64,000 nucleotides of DNA from Glycomyces arizonensis DSM 44726 (GTDB taxonomy: Bacteria > Actinomycetota > Actinomycetes > Mycobacteriales > Micromonosporaceae): contig NZ_AXWO01000014.1 of NCBI RefSeq assembly GCF_000482705.1, forward strand, positions 62,001 to 126,000. The letters run 5' to 3'. This document shows, piece after piece, positions 9,317 to 18,770 of this stretch. Position 1 is the first letter of the stretch. Each line of letters opens with the position of its first letter. Both the position numbers and the translations under genes were made by a program. Under the pieces are notes generated by a model. The model was given only the letters and a program-made list of their open reading frames with translations, was not told the origin of the DNA and did no database searches.

Positions 9317-10303
9317 TCACGCCGCCGCCCGCCGCTCGATCGGATGCAGGTGGCACGCCGAGTCGTGCCGCGACGCGTCGGCGGGCAGCACCGCGAGGTC
9401 CTCACTCTCGCACCGGCCCGCGACCGCCGAGGCCCGCCCCGAGGCGAACTCCTGGCAGCGCGGCCGGAACCGGCAGCCGCCGGGGATCCGCGCCGCGTCC
9501 GGCAGCTCTCCGGACAGGACGATCGGCTCCGGCAGCGGCGAGTCCGGCAGGACCGACACCAGCGCCCGCGTGTACGGGTGCCGCGGGTCGGTCAGCACCT
9601 GCTCGACCGGGCCCTGCTCGACGATCCGCCCGAGGTACATGATCGCGATCCGGTCGGCGATGCTCCAGGCCAGTCCCAGGTCGTGGGTGATCACCAGCGC
9701 GCCCAGGTCCATCTCGTCGCGCAGGCGCAGCAGCAGCGCGAGGATCTCGCCGCGCACCGACGCGTCCAGGCTCGCCACCGGCTCGTCGGCGATGATGATG
9801 CTCGGGTCCAGGACCAGCGCGCCCGCGATCACCGCGCGCTGGCGCTGGCCGCCGGAGAGCTCGTGCGGGTAGGACAGGAAGAACTTCTCGGCGGGCCGCA
9901 GCCCGGCCCGCGAGAGCGCGCCCGCGACCCGCCCGGCCTCGTCGTCGTGGATGCCGTGGATGCGCAGCCCCTCGGCCACCGCGTCGTAGATCGTGTGGCG
10001 CGGGTTCAGGGCCCCCGTCGGGTCCTGGAGGATCAGCTGGACGCTGCGCCGGTAGGCCTTCAGCGCCTTCGTGGAGTAGCGCAGCGGCTCGCCGCCGAAC
10101 GAGACCGATCCCCGCGTCGCCCGCTCCAGCCCCAGCAGCGTGCGCGCCAGCGTCGTCTTCCCGCAGCCCGACTCGCCCGCCAGCGCGACGATCTCGCCGG
10201 GCGCCACGTCGAGGTTGACGCCGTCGACCGCGCTGGCCGTCCCCCCGCCCGGCAGGCCGAAGTCCACGCCGAGGTCCCTTGCGGACAACAGCGGTGATGT
10301 CAC
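9317..10303 (-). CDS. dppF: Oligopeptide ABC importer ATPase (DppF/OppF)
   Basis: ATP-binding subunit, 328 residues. Walker [10 protein letters not shown], signature LSGGQRQR and Walker B IIIADEP are present, followed by an H-loop (VITHD). The C-terminal oligopeptide-transporter extension carries cysteines in GCRFRPRC and GRCES. In related Opp ATPases such a cluster of cysteines has been linked to an iron-sulfur site; that is only a possibility here. The start is GTG at 10303, with AAGGAGG 6 bases upstream, overlapping the dppD stop (GTGA). Confidence 0.93.
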   Translation of the reverse strand: MTSPLLSARDLGVDFGLPGGGTASAVDGVNLDVAPGEIVALAGESGCGKTTLARTLLGLERATRGSVSFGGEPLRYSTKALKAYRRSVQLILQDPTGALNPRHTIYDAVAEGLRIHGIHDDEAGRVAGALSRAGLRPAEKFFLSYPHELSGGQRQRAVIAGALVLDPSIIIADEPVASLDASVRGEILALLLRLRDEMDLGALVITHDLGLAWSIADRIAIMYLGRIVEQGPVEQVLTDPRHPYTRALVSVLPDSPLPEPIVLSGELPDAARIPGGCRFRPRCQEFASGRASAVAGRCESEDLAVLPADASRHDSACHLHPIERRAAA

Positions 10304-11304
10304 TGCGGTCCCTCCTTCTCCGTCGAGGCGATCGGGCCGCCGGCCTGGGCCACGAAGCAGGCGCTGTGCCTGGTGCCGGTGTCCGGCAGCGCCAGCAGCC
10401 GCGGCTCGGACGCCGCGCACTCGGCGACCGCGACTGCGCAGCGCGGCCGGAACGAGCAGCCCGGCGGCAGATCCGCCGGGTCCGGCGGATCCCCGGCCAG
10501 CCCGCCCGGCCGCTTGCGGGACGCCGCGTCGCCGATGACCGGGAACGCCGCCCCCAGCGCCGCCGAGTACGGGTGGCGGGCGTTCGCGAACAGCTCGCCC
10601 GCGGGGCCGAGCTCGACGACGCGCCCGGCGTACATGACCGCGGCCCGGTCGCACGTCGCCGACAGCACCGACAGGTCGTGGCTGATCATCACCAGCCCGA
10701 CGCCGCGCTCCGCGACGAGGCCCGTGATGAGCTCCAGCACCTGGGCCTGCACCATGACGTCGAGCGCGGTGGTGGCCTCGTCGGCGACGATCAGCTCCGG
10801 GTCGCAGGCCAGCGCCATGGCGATCATGACCCGCTGGCGCTGCCCGCCGGAGAGCTCGTGCGGGTAGTTCCGCGCCCGCGAGGGCGGCAGGCCGACCAGT
10901 TCGAGCAGCTCGGCGGCCCTGCGGGCGGCCTCGGCCCTGGTGACGTCCTCGTGCACCAGGATCGGCTCGGCGATCTGCGGGCCGATCCGCTGCACCGCGT
11001 TGAGCGAGTGCATCGCCCCCTGGAAGACGATCGAGGCCCCGACCCACCGGACGGCGCGCAGCCGCCCCCAGCCCATCGTGAGCACGTCCTCCCCGTCGAG
11101 CAGGATCTCGCCGGTGACGGTCGCGCTCGGCGGCAGCAGCCGCAGGATCGCCATCGCCAGCGTGGACTTCCCGCAGCCCGACTCGCCCGCGATGCCGAGC
11201 GTCTGCCCCGCCTCCAGCGCCAAGTCCACGCCCCGCACGGCCGGGACCGCGCCGCGGGAGGTGCGGTAGGTGACGTCGAGGTCGCGGATCTCCAGCAGCG
11301 TCAC
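10300..11304 (-). CDS. dppD: Oligopeptide ABC importer ATPase (DppD/OppD)
   Basis: First ATPase subunit of the importer, 334 residues. It shows Walker [10 protein letters not shown], the signature [11 protein letters not shown], Walker B LIVADE and the H-loop MISHD. The C-terminal domain has FRPRC and further cysteines, as in its partner DppF. The GTG start overlaps the dppC stop and its own stop overlaps the dppF start, which ties the stoichiometry of the two ATPases together by translational coupling. It pairs with DppF as a heterodimer on the cytoplasmic face of the DppBC channel. Confidence 0.93.
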   Translation of the reverse strand: MTLLEIRDLDVTYRTSRGAVPAVRGVDLALEAGQTLGIAGESGCGKSTLAMAILRLLPPSATVTGEILLDGEDVLTMGWGRLRAVRWVGASIVFQGAMHSLNAVQRIGPQIAEPILVHEDVTRAEAARRAAELLELVGLPPSRARNYPHELSGGQRQRVMIAMALACDPELIVADEATTALDVMVQAQVLELITGLVAERGVGLVMISHDLSVLSATCDRAAVMYAGRVVELGPAGELFANARHPYSAALGAAFPVIGDAASRKRPGGLAGDPPDPADLPPGCSFRPRCAVAVAECAASEPRLLALPDTGTRHSACFVAQAGGPIASTEKEGPQ

Positions 11305-12215
11305 GGCGCCTCACCTCGCAGACGGGGATTGAACACGGCCTCCAGCGCCCTGCCGCACATCATGAACGCGGCCACGACCACGAGGATCGCCAGACCCGGC
11401 GGCAGCAGGTACCACCAGGCGTGCGCCGAGACCGCGCCGTTGTTGGACGCCCGGTTGAGGATCGAGCCCCACGAGACCACGTTCGGGTCGCCCAGGCCGA
11501 GCCACGCCAGCGAGGATTCCATGAGGATCGCCGAGGGCACCAGCAGCGTCGCGCTCGCCAGCACCAGCGGCAGCACGTTCGGCAGTATGTGGCGCGTCAT
11601 CTGGTGCCAGTGCCCGGCGCCGAGCGCCCGGGCCCGTTCCAGGTAGGGCCTGGCCTGCACCGTCAGCGTCTGCGCGCGCACCAGGCGCGCCGTGCCCGAC
11701 CAGGACACGATCGCGATGACGGTGACCGTGGTGGCGACGCTGCGCCCCAGCACGGCCAGCAGCGCGATCGCCACCACCAGGCTCGGCAGCACCATGAACC
11801 AGTCCGAGACGCGCAGCGCGATCCACCCGTACCAGCCGCCGACGTGGCCGCTGGTGATTCCCACGAGCGTGCCGACGAGGATCGCCGCGACCGTCGCGGT
11901 CAGACCGATGACCAGCGAGAGCCTCGTGCCCCACAGCGTGAGCGCCAGGACCGAGCGGCCCGTCTCGTCGGTGCCGAGCCAGAACTCGGCGCTCGGCGGC
12001 TCCATGCGCCCGCCGGTGGCCTGCGTGACGCTGAGCGCCGAGGCGTCGATCAGGAGCGGCGCGGCCACGGCCAGGACGACGATGAGGCCCAGGAGCACCA
12101 GGCCGACCATGCCGCTGCGCTGCGTCCGGTAGTCGCGCCACGCGCGCGCCATCGCGCGCCTGCGCCTGGCCCAGGTCACCGCGCGCGGTGAGAGCGATTG
12201 CGCCTGAGTGCTCAT
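11301..12215 (-). CDS. dppC: Peptide ABC importer permease (DppC)
   Basis: Inner-membrane permease, 304 residues, six predicted membrane segments after a basic N-terminal tail. The EAA-type coupling loop reads [20 protein letters not shown]. The start ATG at 12215 overlaps the dppB stop (ATGA). Longer readings of this frame run through dppB and are artefacts. Partner of DppB; family assignment is firm, peptide size preference unknown. Confidence 0.92.
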   Translation of the reverse strand: MSTQAQSLSPRAVTWARRRRAMARAWRDYRTQRSGMVGLVLLGLIVVLAVAAPLLIDASALSVTQATGGRMEPPSAEFWLGTDETGRSVLALTLWGTRLSLVIGLTATVAAILVGTLVGITSGHVGGWYGWIALRVSDWFMVLPSLVVAIALLAVLGRSVATTVTVIAIVSWSGTARLVRAQTLTVQARPYLERARALGAGHWHQMTRHILPNVLPLVLASATLLVPSAILMESSLAWLGLGDPNVVSWGSILNRASNNGAVSAHAWWYLLPPGLAILVVVAAFMMCGRALEAVFNPRLRGEAP

Positions 12216-13288
12216 GACTTGCGGATCCTCGGGTCGATGAACCAGTACAGGATCTCCGCGCCCAGCACCGCGACGATCGTCGAACTGGAGAACAGGACGA
12301 ACAGGGCCTGGAGCATCGGCCGGTCGGGGTAGAAGATCGAGGAGACGAACAGGCTCCCCAGGCCCGGCCAGCTGAAGACCGTCTCGGTGACGATCGCGCC
12401 GTTGACGATGCCGCCGATCGCCAGGAACACCAGCGTGATCGTCGGCAGCAGCGCGTTCGGCACGGCGTGCCTGCGGCGCACCGCGTCGTCCCGCAGGCCC
12501 TTGGCGCGGGCGGTGGTGAGGTAGTCGGCGCCGACCTCGTCGAGGATCGAGGAGCGCATGACCATCAGGTAGCCCGCGTACACCACGGCCGTGTAGGTGA
12601 GCACCGGCAGCACCAGGTGGTGTCCGATGTCGAGCGCCTGCGGCAGGAACTCGTCCGGCGTGCTCGGCGAACGCATCCCGTTGACCGGGAACAGCCCCAG
12701 GTAGCGGGCGAAGACCAGGATGGCGATCATGCCGAGCCAGAACGTCGGCGCCGAGTACAGCAGGAGCCCGGTCGTCACGTGCGCGCGGTCGAACCGGCTG
12801 CCCTGCTTCCAGCCAGCCCGGGTGCCGATCCAGAAGCCGAGCAGCACGGCGAGGACGACGCCGGTGCCCGCCAGCAGCAGCGTGGCCGGGAGCCGTTCGA
12901 GGACCAGTTCGGAGATCGGGCGGCGGAACTGGAGCGAGGTGCCCAGGTCGCCGGTCAGCGTGCCGGTGATGTAGTCCAGGAACTGGTTCCACATCGGCTG
13001 GTCCAGGCCCAGCTCGGCGCGCATCGCCTCCCGCTGCTCGGGGGTGACCGGGCGCTCGCGGGTGAGCTGGTCGATCGGGTCCCCGGCGATGAGCCGGAAG
13101 ATGAAGAACGAGGAGAACAGCACCAGCAGCAGGGACACGGCAGCACCGCTGACGTGTTTGAGCAGGTAGCGGCCGAAACCCGTGGTGACGCGGCCGGTAG
13201 GCGCGGTTCGGGTCCCCGCTGCCGGTGCCTGTTCCGCGGACGGGTCCCGATCGGGGCTCCCGTCCGCGGAGGGTCGATGGGCGGTCAT
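12212..13288 (-). CDS. dppB: Peptide ABC importer permease (DppB)
   Basis: Permease subunit, 358 residues. A Pro/Ala/Asp-rich cytoplasmic tail of about 35 residues precedes the first membrane helix. The typical DppB first periplasmic loop with GDPIDQLTRERPVTPEQ follows, then the coupling loop TARAKGLRDDAVRRRHAVPN. One base separates its ATG from the stop of the substrate-binding protein gene. The long tail is unlike enteric DppB but common in actinobacteria. Confidence 0.92.
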   Translation of the reverse strand: MTAHRPSADGSPDRDPSAEQAPAAGTRTAPTGRVTTGFGRYLLKHVSGAAVSLLLVLFSSFFIFRLIAGDPIDQLTRERPVTPEQREAMRAELGLDQPMWNQFLDYITGTLTGDLGTSLQFRRPISELVLERLPATLLLAGTGVVLAVLLGFWIGTRAGWKQGSRFDRAHVTTGLLLYSAPTFWLGMIAILVFARYLGLFPVNGMRSPSTPDEFLPQALDIGHHLVLPVLTYTAVVYAGYLMVMRSSILDEVGADYLTTARAKGLRDDAVRRRHAVPNALLPTITLVFLAIGGIVNGAIVTETVFSWPGLGSLFVSSIFYPDRPMLQALFVLFSSSTIVAVLGAEILYWFIDPRIRKS

Positions 13289-13289
13289 C

Positions 13290-15116
13290 TCACTCTCGCT
13301 CGTCGGCGGTGCTCCTGCGCCGCATGAAGAGGAGGACCCCGCCCGCTATCAGGACCACGACGACCGCGCCCGCGCCGATGAGCACGCCGGTGGAGACGCC
13401 GCCCTCGTCGCCGCTTCCCTCGACCGGGGTGGCCGAGAGGTAGGCCCACGCGAAGCCCTGCTGGCCGGTGATCATGCCGCCCTCGGCGGGTTGCGTCCGC
13501 AGGTCCGTCACCTTGTCGTGGTTGTAGGCCTCCAGGACGTTCTGGTAGTAGAGCCAGATGACCGGCGCGTCCTCGTAGAGGATCCGCTGCTGCTCCTTGA
13601 CCAGCTCGGCGCGGGCGTCGGGGTCGGGCTCGACCATCTGCTGCGCGTGGAGGGCGTCGTACTCCTCGTTGCAGTAGAAGTTCTCGTGCGAGCGCTCCGA
13701 GCCGTCGGTGGTGGTCGGCAGCACCGCGCAGGTGTGCATGGCCAGCATCTCGGTCGGGTTGGGGCCCACGCCCCAGCCGGAGAAGGCGATGTCGTACTCG
13801 CCGAGGTAGACCAGGTCGTTCAGCGAGCCCTGCTCGATCGGCTCGGGCACGGTCTCGATGCCGATCTCGCTCCACCACTCGGTGACGTACTCGACGACGT
13901 TGGCGTAGTCGGTGTTGTCGGCGTGGTAGTAGAAGCGGAAGCTGAGCCGCTCGCCGCCGCCGGGCATGGTGCGGACGCCGTCCTCGCCGCGCTCGTATCC
14001 GGCCTCGTCGAGCATCCGGTTGGCCTCGTCGAGGCTGAACTGGACGAGCTCGTCGCCGCCGTCCCAGTGCCACTGCTCGAAGATCGCCGGGATGATCGAC
14101 ACGGCCGGGTCGCCGTTGCCCGCCAGGACCTTGTCGACCAGCTCCTGCTTGTCGATCGCGGTGTGCAGCGCCTGGCGCACCACCGGGTCGCGCAGGGCCG
14201 GGTGGCCGTCGCCGTACAGCTCGCGGTCGGCGGTCTGGGCGCCGTGGTTGAGGATCAGCGAGACGAACCGGCGGCCCTGGGCGTTGTTGACCGTGATGTG
14301 GTCCTGCTCCCCGAGGGCCTCGGCCTGGGCGGGGTTGAGGCCGTTGACGATGTCGACCTCGCCGGCCTCCAGGGCGGCGACGGCGGCGTCGCCCTCGCTG
14401 TAGTAGTCGTAGACGACCTCGTCGAAGGCGGGCGCGCCGTCCCAGTAGTCCTTGTTGGCGCTCAGGCGGACGAACTCGTCGGTGCGGTACTCGCTGACCT
14501 GGAAGGGGCCGGAGCCGACCAGGGGCAGCTGGTCGTTGGCGTCGTCGGCCGAGGGATCGGGGTAGGTCTCCCAGACGTGCTTGGGGACGATGAAGACCCC
14601 CGCGTTGAGGATCTCGGCGGGGGCGGCCTCCTTGAGCGTCAGCACGAAGGTGGTCTCGTCGGGGGCCTCGGCGCTGACGAGGTTGCCAGCGAAGTCGATG
14701 TTCCAGTCGTGGATGGCGGGGTTGCTGATGAGCAGGTCGTAGGTGTAGGCCACGTCCTCGGCGGTCAGGGGCTCGCCGTCGGACCAGGTGACGCCCTCGC
14801 GGACGGTGAAGGTCCACGTCAGGCCGTCATCGCTCTCCTCCCATTCGGTGGCCAGGCCGGGCACGGGCTGGTAGTCGTCGGCACCGGTCCTGATGAGAGT
14901 GTCGTACGTCATCATGTTGGTGTTGTAGGTGATGACGTAGCGGGACTTGAAGGGGTTGAAGGTGTCGACCTCCTGGTCGGTGGCGACCAGCAGCCGGTCG
15001 ACGTCGTCCTCGTCCTGCGCGGCGGCCTGCGTCGACGTCGCGGTGAGGATGCCGGCGGACAGCGCCAGCACGCCTCCGGCGGCCATGAGCCGCCGCGTCA
15101 TCGGTCTGGTTCTCAT
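13290..15116 (-). CDS. dppA: Family 5 peptide-binding protein with C-terminal membrane anchor
   Basis: Extracytoplasmic solute-binding protein of the peptide/nickel class (SBP_bac_5), 608 residues, first gene of the operon. A Sec-type signal peptide (basic start, hydrophobic core, cleavage near TQAAAQ) has no lipobox cysteine. Instead the C-terminus carries a hydrophobic helix (VLIGAGAVVVVLIAGGVLLF) followed by MRRRS, so the receptor seems to be held by a C-terminal transmembrane anchor rather than a lipid. Family motifs include the LATEWE and GLTWTFTVREGVTWSDGEP blocks. The rest of the operon follows at one-base spacing. Confidence 0.9.
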   Translation of the reverse strand: MRTRPMTRRLMAAGGVLALSAGILTATSTQAAAQDEDDVDRLLVATDQEVDTFNPFKSRYVITYNTNMMTYDTLIRTGADDYQPVPGLATEWEESDDGLTWTFTVREGVTWSDGEPLTAEDVAYTYDLLISNPAIHDWNIDFAGNLVSAEAPDETTFVLTLKEAAPAEILNAGVFIVPKHVWETYPDPSADDANDQLPLVGSGPFQVSEYRTDEFVRLSANKDYWDGAPAFDEVVYDYYSEGDAAVAALEAGEVDIVNGLNPAQAEALGEQDHITVNNAQGRRFVSLILNHGAQTADRELYGDGHPALRDPVVRQALHTAIDKQELVDKVLAGNGDPAVSIIPAIFEQWHWDGGDELVQFSLDEANRMLDEAGYERGEDGVRTMPGGGERLSFRFYYHADNTDYANVVEYVTEWWSEIGIETVPEPIEQGSLNDLVYLGEYDIAFSGWGVGPNPTEMLAMHTCAVLPTTTDGSERSHENFYCNEEYDALHAQQMVEPDPDARAELVKEQQRILYEDAPVIWLYYQNVLEAYNHDKVTDLRTQPAEGGMITGQQGFAWAYLSATPVEGSGDEGGVSTGVLIGAGAVVVVLIAGGVLLFMRRRSTADERE

Positions 15117-15184
15117 GAGGGGCAGTACCTCGCATTCGGATCCGAACGGATCGGTCTCCGGTCGTCGGGCTTCGGTACGGAACA

Positions 15185-15213
15185 GGATGACGGAAATATT
15201 CTTCTCTTGTCAA
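15185..15213 (-). promoter_or_regulatory. Candidate promoter of the peptide-import operon
   Basis: On the minus strand a consensus -35 (TTGACA, 15213-15208) is followed after 17 bases by TCATCC, a weak -10, in an AT-rich island. It would give a 5' leader of about 70 bases before the binding-protein ATG. Confidence 0.4.
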
Positions 15214-15302
15214 TGTTACGGAGAAAGTTTTCAACCATGGCGACGCTTGCGGTCACCTATGCGAATAGCTCGGTGCATCGCTGCTGCGGTCTCCGGTGAG
15301 TG

Positions 15303-15848
15303 TCACGGTTCGCAGCCGACGCCGTCACCGTCGCGGTCGAGGTGGTTGCCGTAGCCGGGATCGCCGACGTGGATGGGTGCGGCGCCGGCGGCGCGGACGG
15401 CGTCGCAGTTCTCGTAGTAGACGGAGGACCCGCTGTCGTCGTCCTCGCCCCCATCGCCTCCCTCGTCGTCGGAGGCCGTTGTGGGCTCGGGCTCGGGTTC
15501 TGGCTCCGGTTCGGGCTCCGGCTCAGGTTCCGGGTCGGCCGCTTCGGATGCAGCGGGCGTGGGTTCGGCGGTCGTCGGCTCAGCGCTCGGCGTGGTGGCC
15601 TCGGCCGACGGGGATGCCGTCTCGGTCGCCTCGTCCGCCGGTGAGGGCGATTCCGTCTCCGAGCCCTCAGGCTCATAACCGGAGGCGTCGAGAATGATGC
15701 CGAAGATGCAGAACGCCAGAAGCGTGCCGAACACGCTGTAGATGACGATCATCCACCATCGCGTGTACCACCGTTTCCCGGAATCCGGGGAAGGTCGCAT
15801 CGGTATGGGATACGTGTCATGAGGGGAAGGGGAGTCGGCGTTGCTCAT
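15303..15848 (-). CDS. Membrane protein with C-terminal Excalibur domain
   Basis: A 181-residue type II membrane protein. A Pro/Ser-rich cytoplasmic start is followed by one membrane helix (about 27-50), then a low-complexity outer linker of Ser/Thr/Glu/Pro ending in an (EP)n run. The C-terminal Excalibur domain (YYENCDAVRAAG through DRDGDGVGCEP) has the conserved cysteines and the calcium-binding-like DxDxDG. Excalibur domains usually occur on secreted nucleases and cell-wall proteins; here no enzyme domain accompanies it, so a surface calcium-binding or adhesion role is possible. The start is supported only by the reading, since the upstream ribosome site is weak. Confidence 0.82.
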   Translation of the reverse strand: MSNADSPSPHDTYPIPMRPSPDSGKRWYTRWWMIVIYSVFGTLLAFCIFGIILDASGYEPEGSETESPSPADEATETASPSAEATTPSAEPTTAEPTPAASEAADPEPEPEPEPEPEPEPEPTTASDDEGGDGGEDDDSGSSVYYENCDAVRAAGAAPIHVGDPGYGNHLDRDGDGVGCEP

Positions 15849-16235
15849 GATGGCAGGAGCTTTCTGATAGTCGTGCTCTCAATGGATTCCGAGCACGATA
15901 CGGCAACGAAAAGAATGGAATTCCATTGAGGATGAGAGACGTGATCAATGCAAGCTATCAGCTTCGGGAAGATCTGTCAGTACACTCTTCGGGCGAGTCG
16001 CATACCCTGCTCCAGGAGGGGTTGCATTAACGTTCGTCGCCATAGGATCGACGATCCGGCAACGAGGAAAATGATCTTGCGAACTGTTCGAATGGTGGAT
16101 TGCCGCGCGGTTCGGGCGTCGCCCGTACTGCGACGGGAAGCGAGGCCGCCGCATCCGTTCGCCGGGTCGATGAAGACACGAGGAATGCACTCCCGTCACT
16201 TTGATGTCAACAGTGACAGTGGATGATTTCCGGTC
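15849..16235. promoter_or_regulatory. Intergenic region with hairpin and palindrome
   Basis: 387 bases without a convincing gene and with lower GC than its surroundings. It holds an 8-bp inverted repeat (15871-15878 with 15891-15898, 12-base loop) just upstream of the Excalibur gene and a perfect 14-bp palindrome AATGGAATTCCATT at 15914-15927. CTCAATGG at 15878-15885 is repeated in inverted form at 15923-15930. Short open frames on both strands here lack ribosome sites and codon bias. Confidence 0.45.
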
Positions 16236-17189
16236 TTATGATTCGGCCGGTCGCGCTTCGCCCCAGTGGGGTGCCTCTTGGGCGCGGGGACGCGATCTGA
16301 GCCTGCGGAGCATGCGGGCGTCGGTGAAGCCCACCGCGCGCGCCGCCGACTCCACCGTCTCGCCCTGGCCGATCAGGTGCTCGGCCCGCTCCAGCCGCAG
16401 CAGCGACTGGTACCGCAGCGGCGTCATTCCCGTCGCGCGGGCGAACAGCCGCGTCAGCGTGCGCTCGCTGACCCCCGCCTCGGCCGCCAGTTCCGAGAGC
16501 CGCAACGCCTCGGTGAAGCGCACGTCGATGACGTCCTGGACGCGGTGCACGACGTCCGACAGGTGCGAGCGGTGCCGCAGCATCACACTGTGCTGGGAAG
16601 CGTCGCCGTTGCGGCGCGCGTACACGACCATGCCGCGGGCGATGCGCGCCGCCGCCGCATGCCCGTGCCGCACGCCGATCAGGTGCAGTGACAGGTCGAT
16701 CCCGCTGGCGATGCCCGCCGAGGTCACGATCCGGTCATCGGTGGTGAACAGCCGGTCGCGCACCACCGACGCCGCCGGGAACCGCTGCGCCAGTTCGTCC
16801 TGCAGCGCGTGGTGGGTGGTGCAGCGCCGCCCGTCGAGCAGCCCCGCCTGCCCCAGCGCGAAGGCGCCCGCGCAGACGCTCGCGACCGTCCCGCCCCGCT
16901 CGTGGTGCGCCGCCAGCCCGGCCGCGTGCGCCTCGGTGAGCCTGGGATGCCGCACGCGCCCCGGCGAACGCCAGCCGGGCACGAAGAGCAGGTCGCCGAC
17001 GTCCAGCTCGGGCCAGTCGGTCGAGGCCCGGACCGAGAGGCCCTGCGCGGTCGGCACGTCCTCGTGCTCGGCGACGTAGTACGACTCGTAGCCGAAGCCG
17101 AGCTCGCTCGCGGTCGAGAACACCTGCGCCGGACCGGCCAGGTCCAGCAGGTGCACCTGCGGCAGGAGCAGGAAGACGACGCGGGTCAT
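16236..17189 (-). CDS. GlxA/FtrA-type AraC-family transcription regulator
   Basis: Transcription factor of 317 residues. The N-terminal class I amidotransferase-like (DJ-1/PfpI) domain covers about 1-170 with the elbow VASVCAGAFALGQAGLLDG. The C-terminal AraC double helix-turn-helix covers about 210-300 (LRLSELAAEAGVSERTLTRLF, then the signature RLERAEHLIGQGETVESAARAVGF). The second HTH ends somewhat unusually (ARMLRRLRSRPRAQ), lacking the usual FxRxF stretch. It lies 27 bases downstream of the isochorismatase-fold gene, and that pairing suggests it controls the hydrolase. The effector is unknown. Confidence 0.87.
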   Translation of the reverse strand: MTRVVFLLLPQVHLLDLAGPAQVFSTASELGFGYESYYVAEHEDVPTAQGLSVRASTDWPELDVGDLLFVPGWRSPGRVRHPRLTEAHAAGLAAHHERGGTVASVCAGAFALGQAGLLDGRRCTTHHALQDELAQRFPAASVVRDRLFTTDDRIVTSAGIASGIDLSLHLIGVRHGHAAAARIARGMVVYARRNGDASQHSVMLRHRSHLSDVVHRVQDVIDVRFTEALRLSELAAEAGVSERTLTRLFARATGMTPLRYQSLLRLERAEHLIGQGETVESAARAVGFTDARMLRRLRSRPRAQEAPHWGEARPAES

Positions 17190-17216
17190 GCGGGGGCCTC
17201 TCGATCTGGTCAGCCG

Positions 17217-17804
17217 CTAGGAGGCGGCGGTCACCTCCGCGACACTACTGATCCGCGCGAACCGGCCCGCCAGCGCGTACTCGGTCCGGGCGATGACCTC
17301 GTCGGTGCCGAGCGTGCGCGGGTCGGCCAGGATCGCCTCCAGGTCCCGCCCGGGCTCGGCGCCCGGGTGCTCGATCGGGTTGGTCGCCGTCGCGTCGGAC
17401 ACGAACGTCACCCCGAACCCGAGGTCGGAGGCGACCCGCGCGGTCGTCTCGCAGCACTGCTCGGTGCGGATGCCGCTGATGAGCACCTCGCCGACGCCCT
17501 CCCTGGTCAGGATCTGGTGCAGATTGGTGGTGGTGAACGCGTTGTGCGAGGTCTTGGTCAGCTCCGGCTCGCCGGGCTCGGGCTTCAGCCCCTCGATGTA
17601 GCGGACGTGGCCCTGGTCGGGATCGAAGGCCCCGCCCGAGCCGGGCGCGGTGTGCAGGACCCACACCACCAGGTCGCCTTCGGCGCGGGCGTGGTCGACG
17701 AGGCGGCCCGCCTTCTCGGCGATGTCGGGATCGGAAATGGCCGCCCAGTCGGGGAGCTGCCGGAAGGACTCTTGGACGTCGATGACGATCAGTGCTTTCT
17801 TCAT
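17217..17804 (-). CDS. Isochorismatase-family cysteine hydrolase
   Basis: 195-residue cytoplasmic hydrolase of the isochorismatase/nicotinamidase superfamily. The catalytic triad reads D9 (VIDVQ), K84 (ELTKTSHNAF) and C117 (GIRTEQCCETT); the doubled cysteine C117-C118 is uncommon, with C117 in the family register. Members of this type hydrolyse amides or vinyl ethers; the substrate cannot be assigned. First gene of a probable pair with the GlxA-type regulator downstream. Confidence 0.87.
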   Translation of the reverse strand: MKKALIVIDVQESFRQLPDWAAISDPDIAEKAGRLVDHARAEGDLVVWVLHTAPGSGGAFDPDQGHVRYIEGLKPEPGEPELTKTSHNAFTTTNLHQILTREGVGEVLISGIRTEQCCETTARVASDLGFGVTFVSDATATNPIEHPGAEPGRDLEAILADPRTLGTDEVIARTEYALAGRFARISSVAEVTAAS

Positions 17805-17879
17805 GCCCCAATCCTGGCGCCCCGCGGGCCTGGGCGACAGGCATCATCCCGGCCCGATGCGGAACGATCCGGTCACCGC

Positions 17880-18770
17880 CTACAGGTGCCAGGAGCCGTT
17901 GGTGCTCAGCAGCATCGAGTACACCGAGTCGGTCGCGCACACGAACAGGCGGTTGCGCTTGGGGCCGCCGAAGACCAGGTTCGCGACGGCCGGCTGGGGG
18001 ATCGCCAGCGTCGCCAGCAGCGTCCCGTCGGGATGGAAGCAGTTCACGTCGGCCGCGGCGGCCCAGACGCGGCCCTCGACATCGAGGCGCAGACCGTCGA
18101 AGTTGCCGCCGGGGGATTCGGCGAACACCTCGCCGCCGCTCAGCGAGGCGCCGTCGACCGCGAACGATCGGATGTGGCCGCGGGCGGTATCGGCGATGTA
18201 GAGCCGGCGCTCGTCAGGGGAGAAGGCGAGCCCGTTGGGACGCGCGAAGTCGTCGGCCACCCGCTCCACCGCGCCCGATGCCGGATCGACGCGGTAGACG
18301 TGGCAGCCGTCGATCTCCGGTTCCGCCCGGTGGCCCTCGTAGTCGCTGGCGATCCCATAGGGAGGGTCGGTGAACCAGACCGCGTCGTCGGAGGTGACCA
18401 CCACGTCGTTGGGGCTGTTGAGCCGCTTGCCGTTCCAGCGGTCGGCCAGCACCGTGATCGAGCCGTCCAGTTCGGTGCGGGAGACCCGCCGCCCACCATG
18501 CTCGCAGGAGACCAGGCGGCCTTGGCGGTCGAGCGTGTGGCCGTTGGCGTAGCGGGCGGGGGAGCGGAAGACGCTGACCGAGCCGTCCGTCTCGTCCCAG
18601 CGCATCAGCCGGTCGTTCGGGATGTCGCTGAACAGGAGGTAGCGGCCCGACGGCACGTACACCGGGCCCTCGGTCCACCTGCCGCCCGAGAACAGGCATT
18701 CGAGGTAGTCGTCGCCGCCGACGTTCCAGCGTTCGTCGCGGACATCGAACGTTACGGGCGTGTTGCTCAT
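17880..18770 (-). CDS. SMP-30/gluconolactonase-type lactonase
   Basis: Six-bladed beta-propeller lactonase of 296 residues, predicted to open sugar lactones in the cytoplasm. Metal-site residues are readable: E34 in WTEGPV, N179 in ARPNGLAF and D225 in GGNFDGLRLD, with NSPNDVVV (about 118-125) lining the site. The ATG at 18770 is taken because the next in-frame upstream sequence is unrelated. It precedes the isochorismatase and GlxA genes on the same strand with a 75-base gap, so it may share transcription with them. Confidence 0.88.
   Translation of the reverse strand: MSNTPVTFDVRDERWNVGGDDYLECLFSGGRWTEGPVYVPSGRYLLFSDIPNDRLMRWDETDGSVSVFRSPARYANGHTLDRQGRLVSCEHGGRRVSRTELDGSITVLADRWNGKRLNSPNDVVVTSDDAVWFTDPPYGIASDYEGHRAEPEIDGCHVYRVDPASGAVERVADDFARPNGLAFSPDERRLYIADTARGHIRSFAVDGASLSGGEVFAESPGGNFDGLRLDVEGRVWAAAADVNCFHPDGTLLATLAIPQPAVANLVFGGPKRNRLFVCATDSVYSMLLSTNGSWHL

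Noticed and set aside
15948-16226. 92-codon plus-strand and 84-codon minus-strand frames in the intergenic gap
   Set aside because: No ribosome site, poor codon bias, and they overlap each other.
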